Shown: piece by piece, positions 51,661-59,771 of the stretch
Numbering within the stretch: the first letter of the stretch is position 1
How the letters are laid out: each line of letters opens with the position of its first letter
Source of the DNA: Methanolobus chelungpuianus
GTDB taxonomy: Archaea; Halobacteriota; Methanosarcinia; Methanosarcinales; Methanosarcinaceae
Assembly (NCBI RefSeq): GCF_024500045.1
Contig: NZ_JTEO01000005.1
Span: 1-64,000 of the forward strand
Reading direction: 5' to 3'
Length of the DNA: 64,000 nucleotides
The notes under the pieces: generated by a model
Told to the model about the DNA's origin: nothing
The model's database searches: none
The model's input: the letters and a program-made list of their open reading frames with translations, nothing else
Translations under genes and position numbers: made by a program

Positions 51661-51875
51661 TCTCAATGGAAAAAGCAACCATCCTATAAGGAAAAGAGAA
51701 AACTGCAGGATGATTCTTTTTATCTTAACCGTTAGTTGCTTATACAGAAGTAAATATACCGTGCTTATAGAAATTTATTACCCAGATAAGTGCCCTCCGC
51801 CGGGCGGCCATTACATCTGGCTTCCCCTGCCGTGTGCTTTATTGGCAGTGGATATAGCAGGAGTGGAAATTACAC

Positions 51876-53507
51876 ATGGATCAGCATCAGTCAAATATTT
51901 CTATGAGAAAGAGAGTTGCAGATCTGATCAACATCTGTTCTGACGGACTGTACGAGAGAGAAGAGATCGTTGCAGTTTCGCTTCTTTCAGCCATTGCAGG
52001 ACAGCCTGTTTTCCTGTATGGGTTACCGGGCACGGCAAAAAGTCTGATTGCACGTCGTCTATCAAAGGTTTTTAAAGACACTAGTCATTTTGAATACCTG
52101 ATGCAGAACTTCAGCACTCCTGAAGATGTTTTTGGACCGGTCAGTATCCAGGAACTTAAAAAGGATAACTATGTCCGCAAAACGGATGGATACCTGCCTG
52201 CTGCCGACTTTGCTTTTCTTGATGAGATATGGAAAAGCAGCCCAGCCATCCTGAACACACTATTGACCATCATAAATGAAAGGATCTACCGTAATAACGG
52301 CAAGGCTGAAAAAGTCCCGCTAAAGGCACTGATCGCTGCAAGTAATGAGATACCTCCGCCCAACCAGGGACTGGAAGCTCTCTATGATCGTTTTGTGATG
52401 CGGATAGTGGTAGATCCTATGCATGAAAGAGAGAACTTTGAAAGGCTGCTTGACGGAGGTCCCGTCCCAATCGATGTAGTAGTTCCGGACAGGCTGCAAT
52501 TCTCTCATGCCGAATGGGAGAGAATCCCTGATGAGATATACAAAGTAGGCATTTCCAGGGAAGTGTTTGCCATCATAAATTCGATCAGGGTGTCAATTGA
52601 CGAGTTCAACAGGGATAATCCCGAAACCGCAGTTTACGTTTCTGACCGCAGGTGGCAAAGGATAGCATTCATACTGAAGGCTTCCGCACTCCTATGCGAC
52701 CGCACAGAGGTGATACCTGTTGATACATTTATATTGCGGCATTGCCTGTGGACACTTGAAGAGAACAGAGAGCAGATCGATGGGATAGTTGTAAGAGCCG
52801 TGAAACAATTTGGCTGTGCCAATCACGAAAAACTGAACAGCTGGTTACTGGATCACACCGGTATTGAAAATGATGTCTTTGATACATTTTTTTATCCGGA
52901 GGATGTCTATGACACAACAGAGATATCCGGGAAACAATATTTTCCTATAACGTCACCTGAGATAGAAAAAGACCCTAATGGTCATAGTCCTGTTAAGATA
53001 AAGGTCCGTTTTTATGTGCCTGTAGAGAAGATGGGGACCTATGACCCGTTTACGCCAGTTGATGAAAACGGAGATCTCCAATTACGCCTGGAATGCAATT
53101 TCAATGGGACTAGACTATGTGAGGTTAAAATACAGGAGAAATTGCTGAAAAGCGGCTGGGACTATCCTATTAAAAGTAATTCATATGTTGAGTGGTTTGA
53201 AGCAACCCTGCCTGTAAAGTTTAAAAGGGGTGCCCAAAAGAATGTATCCCCGGGAGTCAGATATGCTTTCGAGGATGCGTGTAAGAGATCCCTGATGGCG
53301 CTTGAAGAAATCACCAGTAACACAGTCCACTATGTCGATGCTCAGAGAAAGTTGAATGAAACACCGTTCGTGCCTGTAGAGAAGAGGGAAATGCTGCTTG
53401 ATTCATTCGAGGCTTTTCTCAAAGACCTGGAAAATCATAGGTTGAATGCTGAACATCTGCTGGAAAAGGTGCAATCTCATGCAGTCCCTGAATCAGGAAA
53501 TTGCTGA
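51876..53507 (+). CDS. MoxR-family AAA+ ATPase, RavA-like
   Basis: A 543-aa ATPase: Walker A GLPGTAKS (residues 49-56), Walker B AFLDEIWKSS, sensor ALIAASNE and arginine finger LYDRFVMRI, followed by a lid and a C-terminal 200-residue region with beta-rich insert (VKIKVRFYVPVEKMGTYDPF), as in RavA. RavA and ViaA act together as a chaperone pair that in E. coli interacts with Fe-S/respiratory complexes. The next gene overlaps its end (53479-53507), so the two are translationally coupled. Confidence 0.9.
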   Translation: MDQHQSNISMRKRVADLINICSDGLYEREEIVAVSLLSAIAGQPVFLYGLPGTAKSLIARRLSKVFKDTSHFEYLMQNFSTPEDVFGPVSIQELKKDNYVRKTDGYLPAADFAFLDEIWKSSPAILNTLLTIINERIYRNNGKAEKVPLKALIAASNEIPPPNQGLEALYDRFVMRIVVDPMHERENFERLLDGGPVPIDVVVPDRLQFSHAEWERIPDEIYKVGISREVFAIINSIRVSIDEFNRDNPETAVYVSDRRWQRIAFILKASALLCDRTEVIPVDTFILRHCLWTLEENREQIDGIVVRAVKQFGCANHEKLNSWLLDHTGIENDVFDTFFYPEDVYDTTEISGKQYFPITSPEIEKDPNGHSPVKIKVRFYVPVEKMGTYDPFTPVDENGDLQLRLECNFNGTRLCEVKIQEKLLKSGWDYPIKSNSYVEWFEATLPVKFKRGAQKNVSPGVRYAFEDACKRSLMALEEITSNTVHYVDAQRKLNETPFVPVEKREMLLDSFEAFLKDLENHRLNAEHLLEKVQSHAVPESGNC

Positions 53508-54999
53508 AACGGAAGAATTTGCCAGAATCCTTCACGCAGACAGGTTCCCTGAGCTGGCAGATGAAAAGTTCAAACTTATACTGAGCAGGAAGCTAAGCAG
53601 CTGGGAAATGTCAGCCCGCAGTTATCTGGAAAATGCGAATCCTCTGAAAGAACACCTGTCCAGACTGGATCTTGCAGCATGGGATCTTAAGAGACACGGC
53701 GGTTGCGAAGGATCGGTATTAAGTGACCTGAGCAATTACAGGTCACTTCACCCTTCTGTAAATGTTGCATTCTGGGAGAAAAAGATACTTGCTGCGAAAG
53801 GGGGAATGGGCGGGAAGAAGGACAATAATGCTACAGAGGCTTTCACCGCTATTCGCAGGAATGAACAGGAAGCCTGGAGAAAAGAGTACGAGGAGCAGCT
53901 GCTTGAATGGCAGCTCAGGGAAATGCAAAAGCTTCGCTCAAGATTTGCAAAGGACCTGAAGGAATGGTTTGAGACAATACGGCAAATCAAAGAGGCATTT
54001 GATGAGCTGGACATTGAGCAGGATATCCTGTGGGACCTGAGCGCCGAGGAATTAACCGAGCAGGACATCTCTTTTCTTAAGCAATGGGCCGAGTATTTGA
54101 ATAATGCCAGGGGCATCCGTGAATTGTGTGAACTGATGGGAAGGCTGCGAAAGGAACAGCGATCTGACCATACAGAGATCATTGATTCAACTGTTCAGTA
54201 CTGCATCAGAGAACCGGATAGAACCTCCAATGAGATGGTTGTTGGTATTGAGCTTGGTACGGATCTGGAAAATGTGATACCGCAGGAATTGGCCCTGTTA
54301 AGTGATGATGATGTCGCATTGCTTTTTGACCTGAAGTATGTTGAAAGACGACTGATGTGTTTTTCCAGACAGGGCTACAGGAACCGGATCATTGAAGAAA
54401 TTGTTCGGCATACTGTGACCGTTGTCGATGAGGAGAAGATGGGGCCTATCATCATTTGTCTCGACACGAGCAATTCCATGTCAGGCGCCCCGGAATACAT
54501 TGCCAAGGCATTGACCCTCAGCATAGTGTCCCGGGCAGCTTCACAGAAGAGAAAATGCTATCTTATCAATTTCAGTACTTCAATAGAGACCCTTGACCTG
54601 ACTCCCCCGAAAGGGATTCGTGACCTGATAGACTTCCTCAGGATGAGTTTTCACGGAAGCACCGATGTTGTGCCAGCCCTGTGTGAGGGAGTAAGAATGA
54701 TGCAGGATGAGAATTATGAGAAAGCGGATCTGCTGGTCATTTCTGATTTCCTGTTCCCGGATCTGTCCCCGGGCATTGTTTCCCTCTGCAGGGAGCAAAA
54801 ACTCAACGAGAACCGTTTCTTCGCACTAGCTATCACTCCTTTCATCACCGACCAGATTAATGAGGATGTTTTTGATCAAAGCTGGAACTATAACACCAGC
54901 CGAGGCACTCTTTCAGAGATAATGAACTGCTTCAGATATGGTTTCGCAGTGAAGCCATCCGCAAGTTCATTTCCAGATAACGGATTGGGAAGGATTTAG
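53479..54999 (+). CDS. VWA-domain protein, ViaA-like
   Basis: A 506-aa partner of the RavA-like ATPase. The N-terminal two thirds are helical (with EEQLLEWQLREMQKLRSRFAKDLKEWFETIRQ); the C-terminal von Willebrand A domain has the metal-ion-dependent adhesion site DTSNSMSG near residue 330 plus STDVVPAL and VISDFLFPD. ATG at 53479 follows AAGGTG with normal spacing and overlaps the previous gene by 29 bp, typical of coupled translation. It ends 15 bp before a repeat-like element. Confidence 0.88.
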   Translation: MQSLNQEIAETEEFARILHADRFPELADEKFKLILSRKLSSWEMSARSYLENANPLKEHLSRLDLAAWDLKRHGGCEGSVLSDLSNYRSLHPSVNVAFWEKKILAAKGGMGGKKDNNATEAFTAIRRNEQEAWRKEYEEQLLEWQLREMQKLRSRFAKDLKEWFETIRQIKEAFDELDIEQDILWDLSAEELTEQDISFLKQWAEYLNNARGIRELCELMGRLRKEQRSDHTEIIDSTVQYCIREPDRTSNEMVVGIELGTDLENVIPQELALLSDDDVALLFDLKYVERRLMCFSRQGYRNRIIEEIVRHTVTVVDEEKMGPIIICLDTSNSMSGAPEYIAKALTLSIVSRAASQKRKCYLINFSTSIETLDLTPPKGIRDLIDFLRMSFHGSTDVVPALCEGVRMMQDENYEKADLLVISDFLFPDLSPGIVSLCREQKLNENRFFALAITPFITDQINEDVFDQSWNYNTSRGTLSEIMNCFRYGFAVKPSASSFPDNGLGRI

Positions 55000-55013
55000 A
55001 ACCGGGCTCTGTA

Positions 55014-55158
55014 GGAATGCTTGTGAAATATACATAATACTGGCTTCAACCAGAGAGAACACGGAGCTCACGGAGAATTACTTAGATCACTTTTCATTAT
55101 CTGTGGCATCTGTGAACACTTGCAGATAAAATTAAGCTACAGGTTTTCTGCAGAACCC
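55014..55158. repeat. degenerate MITE-like element
   Basis: It starts GGGCTCTGTAGGAATGC and ends with a partly matching inverse TTTTCTGCAGAACCC, similar to the GGCTCTGTAGAA ends at 188, 250 and 369. The interior contains ATCTGTGGCATCTGTGAACAC, related to the dispersed repeat at 36203 and 61187. It sits directly after the ViaA stop. Assignment is tentative because the termini differ at several bases. Confidence 0.4.
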
Positions 55159-55194
55159 AAGATAAGTCCTCCTTTTGTTCCGGTGTTAGTTTCA

Positions 55195-55278
55195 TATCAC
55201 TGATAAACTTAGATATGTATCACTAAGCAAGAATAGATATCACTGATATCTATAAATACTTATCACCATATAGTGATA
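55195..55278 (+). promoter_or_regulatory. TATA box and palindromic operators of the AbiE-like pair
   Basis: TATA box TATAAATA lies at 55251-55258. Palindromes flank it: GATATCACTGATATC (55236-55250) upstream and TATCACCATATAGTGATA (55261-55278) between the box and the start codon; further TATCAC words lie at 55195 and 55218. The spacing puts the transcript start near 55282-55286, so the message is probably leaderless, and a repressor bound at the second palindrome would block it. The product of the first gene is the obvious candidate repressor. Confidence 0.6.
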
Positions 55279-55285
55279 ATTGAAT

Positions 55286-56311
55286 ATGATCAACAAGGAA
55301 ACAAGCGAATATGAGAATACGCTGGCTTACATAAAGGAGTCACTGGGAATCTCATCCGGTTCCATTGAAAAGGATACAAGTATTTTAGATAATTATTATT
55401 CTGTCGACATTACATTGAGGCCTGACTTTATACTCAGCGATGGGGATACCACATATCTGATCAAGGTAAGATCAAAAGTAACAATCGACACTGTAGCAAG
55501 GATGAACCTGCTCCGCGAGCTATGGGTGCGCAACGAGGGCCGGAAAGGGAATCTCCGCCTGGCTATCGCCTCAAAATACTTTCCTGAAAGGGAAAAGCAG
55601 ATGATGGAACAACTGGATATCACGATGATAAAACTTCCATGGTCGTTCCAATCCGCCACAGCTGAGCAGTCCCAGCCCGTCAGCCACAGGGTGACAGCCG
55701 AAAAGTCATGGAAGATAGTATCCCGGCTACTGAAAGAAAAGAACTCCTCGATACGGCAGTTGTCCCTTCTTGAAAACGTATCATACGGCTGGGCACACAA
55801 AACTGTCCAGGCACTGATCCGGCAGAACATAGTAAAACAGGATCATAGCCGTGTAAGTATCTCAAATACTGATAAACTGCTCAATGGTGTTGCATGGGAA
55901 CGGCCCCTTGTCAGTCTCAAAATTCATGAAATACGCATTCAGTTCAGCGAATCTTCACATGCAGCAAAAGAGATCACAGAAACCTTTGCAATGCAGGATG
56001 ACATGCCGGTGGGATTTACTGCATACACTGCAGCATCACTTTACACAGCTTACGGAGTACGACACGATTCAGTATATCTGTACTTGAAAGATGAGCATAT
56101 ACGCTATTTCCGCGAACTATTCGAATCATCTTCAGGAGACGGCATTAAGGCAATAGTCTACAGGCCGGACAGAGATGTCTTCAGGGATACCCGGGAAAAG
56201 GAAGGCGTCAGGCTAGTATCACCTTCACAGAACCTGCTGGATCTGGCAGGCATGGGATATTCTGCAATGGACATCACGAAAGAAATGGTTTCAGTATATG
56301 ACAAGCTATAA
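55286..56311 (+). CDS. AbiEi-like regulator with PD-(D/E)XK-like N-terminal domain
   Basis: A 341-aa protein. Residues about 20-115 contain DITLRPDFILSDGDTTYLIKVRSKV, a D-x(n)-(I)xK pattern like the nuclease or Holliday-type PD-(D/E)XK core. Residues 135-200 are a winged helix (KSSIRQLSLLENVSYGWAHKTVQALIRQNIV). The C-terminal region (PVGFTAYTAASLYTAYGVRHDSVYLYL...VRLVSPSQNLLDLAGMG) matches AbiEi-type antitoxin regulators. ATG at 55286 is chosen as a leaderless start; TTG at 55280 is possible. It overlaps the next gene by 14 bp. Confidence 0.7.
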   Translation: MINKETSEYENTLAYIKESLGISSGSIEKDTSILDNYYSVDITLRPDFILSDGDTTYLIKVRSKVTIDTVARMNLLRELWVRNEGRKGNLRLAIASKYFPEREKQMMEQLDITMIKLPWSFQSATAEQSQPVSHRVTAEKSWKIVSRLLKEKNSSIRQLSLLENVSYGWAHKTVQALIRQNIVKQDHSRVSISNTDKLLNGVAWERPLVSLKIHEIRIQFSESSHAAKEITETFAMQDDMPVGFTAYTAASLYTAYGVRHDSVYLYLKDEHIRYFRELFESSSGDGIKAIVYRPDRDVFRDTREKEGVRLVSPSQNLLDLAGMGYSAMDITKEMVSVYDKL

Positions 56312-57047
56312 TCAGATGAGCGGTATAATCAAATACTCTTTAGAAGAGCTGGCCCACGTCACCAGCTATCTTTGCGAAAGGGAGGATGCCGCCCATCCGA
56401 CAACTATACTCATTGGCGGCTGGGCAGTCGATTCTTACAATTCCTGGTTCGGGTCAGTTGACATCGATCTCATAACAAACAGCGATACAAGGCAGAGTCT
56501 GAGCTATCACCTGCGTAATGAGCGTGGTTTTATAAAATACAACCTTCCCGGCCTGCCAACAAGTGTGATGAAAGAAACTGAGGCAGGAGCTATTATTATT
56601 GATTTTGCAACAAAACAGAAACCTTTTCCTTTTGAAGGGCTCGATGAATCTCTGGATTTCAGCATCCTTGATAGGAATACGGAAGTAAGAAAAATCCGGG
56701 AAAACGTCGAAATAGCAGTGCCGAACAGGGCAACATTGCTGATCCTGAAATTAAAGGCTATATGGGACCGCAGCCACAGGATAAACAACATGACATGTGA
56801 TGACATTGAATGGGAAACGGGAAAACTGATAAAAGACCATGCAGATATCCTTGCATTGATCGATCCTGCCCACGGAGGAAAAGATATTGAAATATCCGTG
56901 CTGGGTGAATTGTTAGTAAAATATCCCTTCCTGAAAGAATCCCTCATTTCAGTGTATGTTTCTGATGCCGGACTTGATAAATATGCCAGAATGTCAAAGG
57001 ATGATGCCAAGAATGTCATTGATCTCATGCTGTCATTAACCGGATGA
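56298..57047 (+). CDS. AbiEii-like nucleotidyltransferase
   Basis: A 249-aa protein of the NTP-transferase superfamily: TTILIGGWAVDSYNSWFGSVDIDLIT with the DxD metal pair, a third acidic position in IIIDFATKQKP, and the conserved tail VPNRATLLILKLKAIWDRSHRIN...IKDHADILALI, close to the K-D-x-x-D-I-x-x-L signature of AbiEii toxins. AbiEii enzymes add nucleotides to tRNA and arrest growth, with AbiEi as antitoxin. The overlap with the regulator gene supports one operon and a type IV-like toxin-antitoxin or phage-defence pair. Confidence 0.75.
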   Translation: MTSYNQMSGIIKYSLEELAHVTSYLCEREDAAHPTTILIGGWAVDSYNSWFGSVDIDLITNSDTRQSLSYHLRNERGFIKYNLPGLPTSVMKETEAGAIIIDFATKQKPFPFEGLDESLDFSILDRNTEVRKIRENVEIAVPNRATLLILKLKAIWDRSHRINNMTCDDIEWETGKLIKDHADILALIDPAHGGKDIEISVLGELLVKYPFLKESLISVYVSDAGLDKYARMSKDDAKNVIDLMLSLTG

Positions 57048-57326
57048 ACCCAATCCTAAAGTGAGCAGGATAAGTCGACTATATTAGCAGCCCTGATAAT
57101 GTTTCAGGAATGCGGTTTGAAGTACTTCACCTTGCTCAGTACTGCAAAAGAGATTACTGCAGTTGTAGCCCTCATTGCAAAAGCACTAGTAAGCCCGAGA
57201 AGATTCAGAACCCCGATGACGCTTCTGGAGCAAGAAGCGAGATGCTAAGCTTCGCTCAGCACTGCAATGAGAAAGACAGAACTTCGGTTGACCAATTACT
57301 AACAGCATCAGAAGAAGAATAGGTGA

Positions 57327-57400
57327 TGGGCCCGAGGAGATTCGAACTCCTGACCCCCGCCGTGTAAAGGCGATGTCATAACCGGCTAGACCACGGGCCC
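57327..57400 (-). tRNA. tRNA-Val, anticodon UAC
   Basis: The minus strand gives a 74-nt cloverleaf: acceptor GGGCCCG pairs with CGGGCCC plus discriminator A; D-arm with AGCCGGTTA loop; anticodon stem TCGCC/GGCGG around TTTACAC (anticodon TAC); T-arm with the GTTCGAATC loop. There is no intron and no encoded CCA. The upstream region 57048-57326 contains a 70-aa frame with repeated AQYCK/AQHCN words, which I do not accept as a gene. Confidence 0.95.
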
Positions 57401-57492
57401 ATGTGTGCAAATTCATTGCCCGCAACAGGAAACTTACGAGCAACCCCTTAATGTAACTAGTTGTATATATTCCTTTTTGGTCGGGAGGATGT

Positions 57493-57580
57493 GGCTTTTT
57501 ATAGTGGGAAAGCCGACGGACCGGGGACCTGCAGCTGCCGGTGCAGGGCGAAACCTTGAAGAGAGCACATAAACGTGCTC
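57493..57580 (+). other. GC-rich hairpin region, possible small RNA or terminator
   Basis: TTTTTATAG (57496-57504) is TATA-like. Downstream are CCTGCA-GCTGCCGG-TGCAGG (57528-57547) and GAGCAC-ATAAAC-GTGCTC (57563-57580). The second stem overlaps the stop codon of the PPOX-like gene on the minus strand and may act as its terminator. The strongly GC-rich core stands out from its AT-rich surroundings. Confidence 0.35.
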
Positions 57581-58037
57581 AATAGCCTGATTTCTTCCCG
57601 GTCATCTTCGTAATGGTGATCCTGATGACGACTATCTTTTCCAGGGCGTCCACGGGAAATGAGCAGGCTCCCTGCCCTGCATACTTTTCCATGATAATGT
57701 TCAACGCTTCGGCTTTTCCTGCAGGGTCTTCAATGAGGCTTGCGTTGCCCCAGCCAATAATGCTGTAATATTTCATGCCCCAGTTACATGCTGTCTCCGA
57801 GGATACAAGCTCTGTCCTGTGCTCCATCTCAAAGCACACCAGCGGGTTTGTCCTGATGATATCCAGCTTCTTCCCTTCAGTAGCTGCATGCAGATAGATC
57901 ACCTTATCCCTGTATGCGAAATTCATCGGCACTACATAGGGAATGTTATCACTGCACAAGCCAAGCCGACAGACCGGCGCTTCCAGTATAGATTGGAGCA
58001 GGCCTGCATCATGGATCTCTTTGTCACTGCGCCTCAT
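57579..58037 (-). CDS. pyridoxamine 5'-phosphate oxidase-like flavin protein
   Basis: A 152-aa split-barrel protein: VCRLGLCSDNIPYVVPMNFAYRDKVIYLHAATEGKKLDIIRTNPLVCFEME, SSETACNWGMKYYSIIGWGNA. These are the hallmark blocks of the PNPOx-like/FMN-binding family (nitroimidazole-resistance, NimA type). It binds FMN and reduces small molecules; the substrate is unknown. It is upstream of the hairpin region and downstream of the Dabb protein gene on the same strand. Confidence 0.88.
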   Translation of the reverse strand: MRRSDKEIHDAGLLQSILEAPVCRLGLCSDNIPYVVPMNFAYRDKVIYLHAATEGKKLDIIRTNPLVCFEMEHRTELVSSETACNWGMKYYSIIGWGNASLIEDPAGKAEALNIIMEKYAGQGACSFPVDALEKIVVIRITITKMTGKKSGY

Positions 58038-58079
58038 ATATACACATCCTGGACACTGGCGGGATTCCAGAAAAAAGCC

Positions 58080-58382
58080 TCAGGCAAGATAGTCCACAAC
58101 CGCCCGCTCTTCCCGGACTTTTGCCACGAAGTCTGCAACCTTCACATGCTCGGGGTGCTCCTGGTAAGCGTACAGTGCAGCTTCGTCCCTGAACTCAGAG
58201 TATAGCACCACATCGTAGGCCGCATCTGTCGGGTTGATATTGATGCCTACCTCAAGGGACACTATCTCAGGTATCCTTCCAGGCAGGGACTCAAGCATTT
58301 CCTTCATCACAAGTGCATTCTCGAGCTTATTCGTTCCTTCTGCAGTTTCTTTCAGTTTCCACATAACGATGTGCTTCAACAT
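58080..58382 (-). CDS. Dabb (stress-responsive A/B barrel) domain protein
   Basis: A 100-aa protein: MLKHIVMWKLKETAEG...LPGRIPEIVSLEVGINI...AYDVVLYSEFRDEAALYAYQEHPEHVKVADFV. The start LKHIVMWKL, the SLEVGxNxNPTDAAYDVVLYSEF block and YQEHPEHVKVADF are the Dabb signature. Dabb domains are dimeric ferredoxin-like barrels, often of unknown enzymatic role. It lies upstream of the PPOX-like gene (43 bp gap) in the same direction. Confidence 0.9.
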   Translation of the reverse strand: MLKHIVMWKLKETAEGTNKLENALVMKEMLESLPGRIPEIVSLEVGININPTDAAYDVVLYSEFRDEAALYAYQEHPEHVKVADFVAKVREERAVVDYLA

Positions 58383-58542
58383 TGCATCAGACTCTCCGCA
58401 TCTCTTAAATTATCCCTGAGCCTAAATGCGTCATTCTTAATAAAATATGTACTTTCTCCGGAAAACGAGGACATTGGTCTATAAAGTACTGAAAATATTA
58501 ATCGACGTATCTATATATAAGAGCGCAGCGTATTAAACACCT

Positions 58543-59163
58543 ATGCCTTCCCATGCAGGTCATGAGGAAAATGATGAAGATGAATTTGTGGATGAGTATC
58601 TTGGCGACTTTGCAAGTGTCAGATCAATTGTACGCGAAGCTCTGCCTTTCCAGTTGCTTGCGACCTTCGGAGGCGTCGCTTCCGGGATCATCCTCTCGGG
58701 CATGACAGATGAACTGCAACTTATACCCGGGCTTATCGTAATATCCCCGGCCGTGCTGGGAATGAGAGGAAACATTTCCTCTACCCTGGGCTCCAGGCTT
58801 GGCAGTGCGATCCACATGGGTCTTATCACGAAGATAGAGAGGAATCCCGAGCTGATCAACAGTGTCTCAGGCTCTCTGCTTCTCAGCGCCCTGATGTCCT
58901 TCCTGCTCGGGGTTATGGGGCATTACATCACCATCGCATTCGGACTGGAGAGCGCCGGGGTGCTCGCACTGACACTTATCGCTGTTCTCGCAGGCGTTTC
59001 ATCAGGTATCATACTCTCGTTCGTGGCTGTCCTGCTTGCTCTGGGCATGTTCAGATTCGGGTTCGACCCTGACAATGTGGTCACGCCCGCCATTGCCACT
59101 ATCGGAGACATCGTTTCCATGATGATGATATTCTTAGCTGCTAGGATGGTGCTTTCCCTATGA
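58543..59163 (+). CDS. MgtE-type divalent cation transporter, half 1
   Basis: A 206-aa protein with about five membrane helices and the MgtE membrane-domain pattern: PFQLLATFGGVASGIILSGM, PGLIVISPAVLGMRGNISSTLGSRLGSAIHMG and PDNVVTPAIATIGDIVSMMMI. It lacks the CBS and N domains of bacterial MgtE. The next gene overlaps its end by 4 bp (ATGA) and encodes the matching second half, so the pair builds a magnesium or divalent cation channel. Confidence 0.88.
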   Translation: MPSHAGHEENDEDEFVDEYLGDFASVRSIVREALPFQLLATFGGVASGIILSGMTDELQLIPGLIVISPAVLGMRGNISSTLGSRLGSAIHMGLITKIERNPELINSVSGSLLLSALMSFLLGVMGHYITIAFGLESAGVLALTLIAVLAGVSSGIILSFVAVLLALGMFRFGFDPDNVVTPAIATIGDIVSMMMIFLAARMVLSL

Positions 59164-59717
59164 GCTATTACACGGTCAGGGGAATAGTCGGGAGAGGTTT
59201 CCCTGTTATCTTCTTTACTTCCATCATAGGCATATTCACAGGACAGATACTCAACCTGCGTCTTGAGAACCTTGTGGCAATGCCGATAATACTGCTGCTG
59301 ATCCCTGCACTCATAAAGATAGGGGGGGATACCGGCAGCATGCTGGGCGCCCGTCTTTCATCGGCACTGCATATGGGTCTTGGGGGCAATCTGCGCCATA
59401 ACCCGGTGGTACGCAACAGTGTACTTGCAGCCTTCATAATCGGAGAGTGCGCTTTTGCCTTTCTGGCGGTGATCGTGTGGATGACCGGCTCGATACTTGG
59501 TATTGGGATGGGACTTGCAACCCTGATGAAACTCTGCCTTATCGCCGGCACCTTCGAGCTCATCATGGTCTATACGTCCACCCTCACCATAGCTTTCGTG
59601 TCACATCGCTTCGGAGCTGATCCCGACGATACAGTCATCCCGCTCATAGCCACGCTCGGTGACCTGATCGGCGTCACAGGCATATTCATTACAATACATC
59701 TGTTAGGCATAATCTAG
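59160..59717 (+). CDS. MgtE-type divalent cation transporter, half 2
   Basis: A 185-aa protein with about five membrane helices: PVIFFTSIIGIFTGQILN, IILLLIPALIKIGGDTGSMLGARLSSALHMGLGG and ADPDDTVIPLIATLGDLIGVTGIF. Same domain as half 1 but distinct, so it is a heteromeric pair in one operon, SLC41/MgtE-like. The PhoU/TrkA-C gene follows 54 bp later. Confidence 0.88.
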   Translation: MSYYTVRGIVGRGFPVIFFTSIIGIFTGQILNLRLENLVAMPIILLLIPALIKIGGDTGSMLGARLSSALHMGLGGNLRHNPVVRNSVLAAFIIGECAFAFLAVIVWMTGSILGIGMGLATLMKLCLIAGTFELIMVYTSTLTIAFVSHRFGADPDDTVIPLIATLGDLIGVTGIFITIHLLGII

Positions 59718-59771
59718 CAAAGAATTAAAAACCCATGAGAAAATAGGAATAATTGAACCGGTAGAAAAATT

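Noticed and set aside
57110-57322. 70-aa plus-strand frame with AQYCK/AQHCN words
   Set aside because: Internal duplication without promoter or ribosome site; directly abuts tRNA-Val; likely non-coding.
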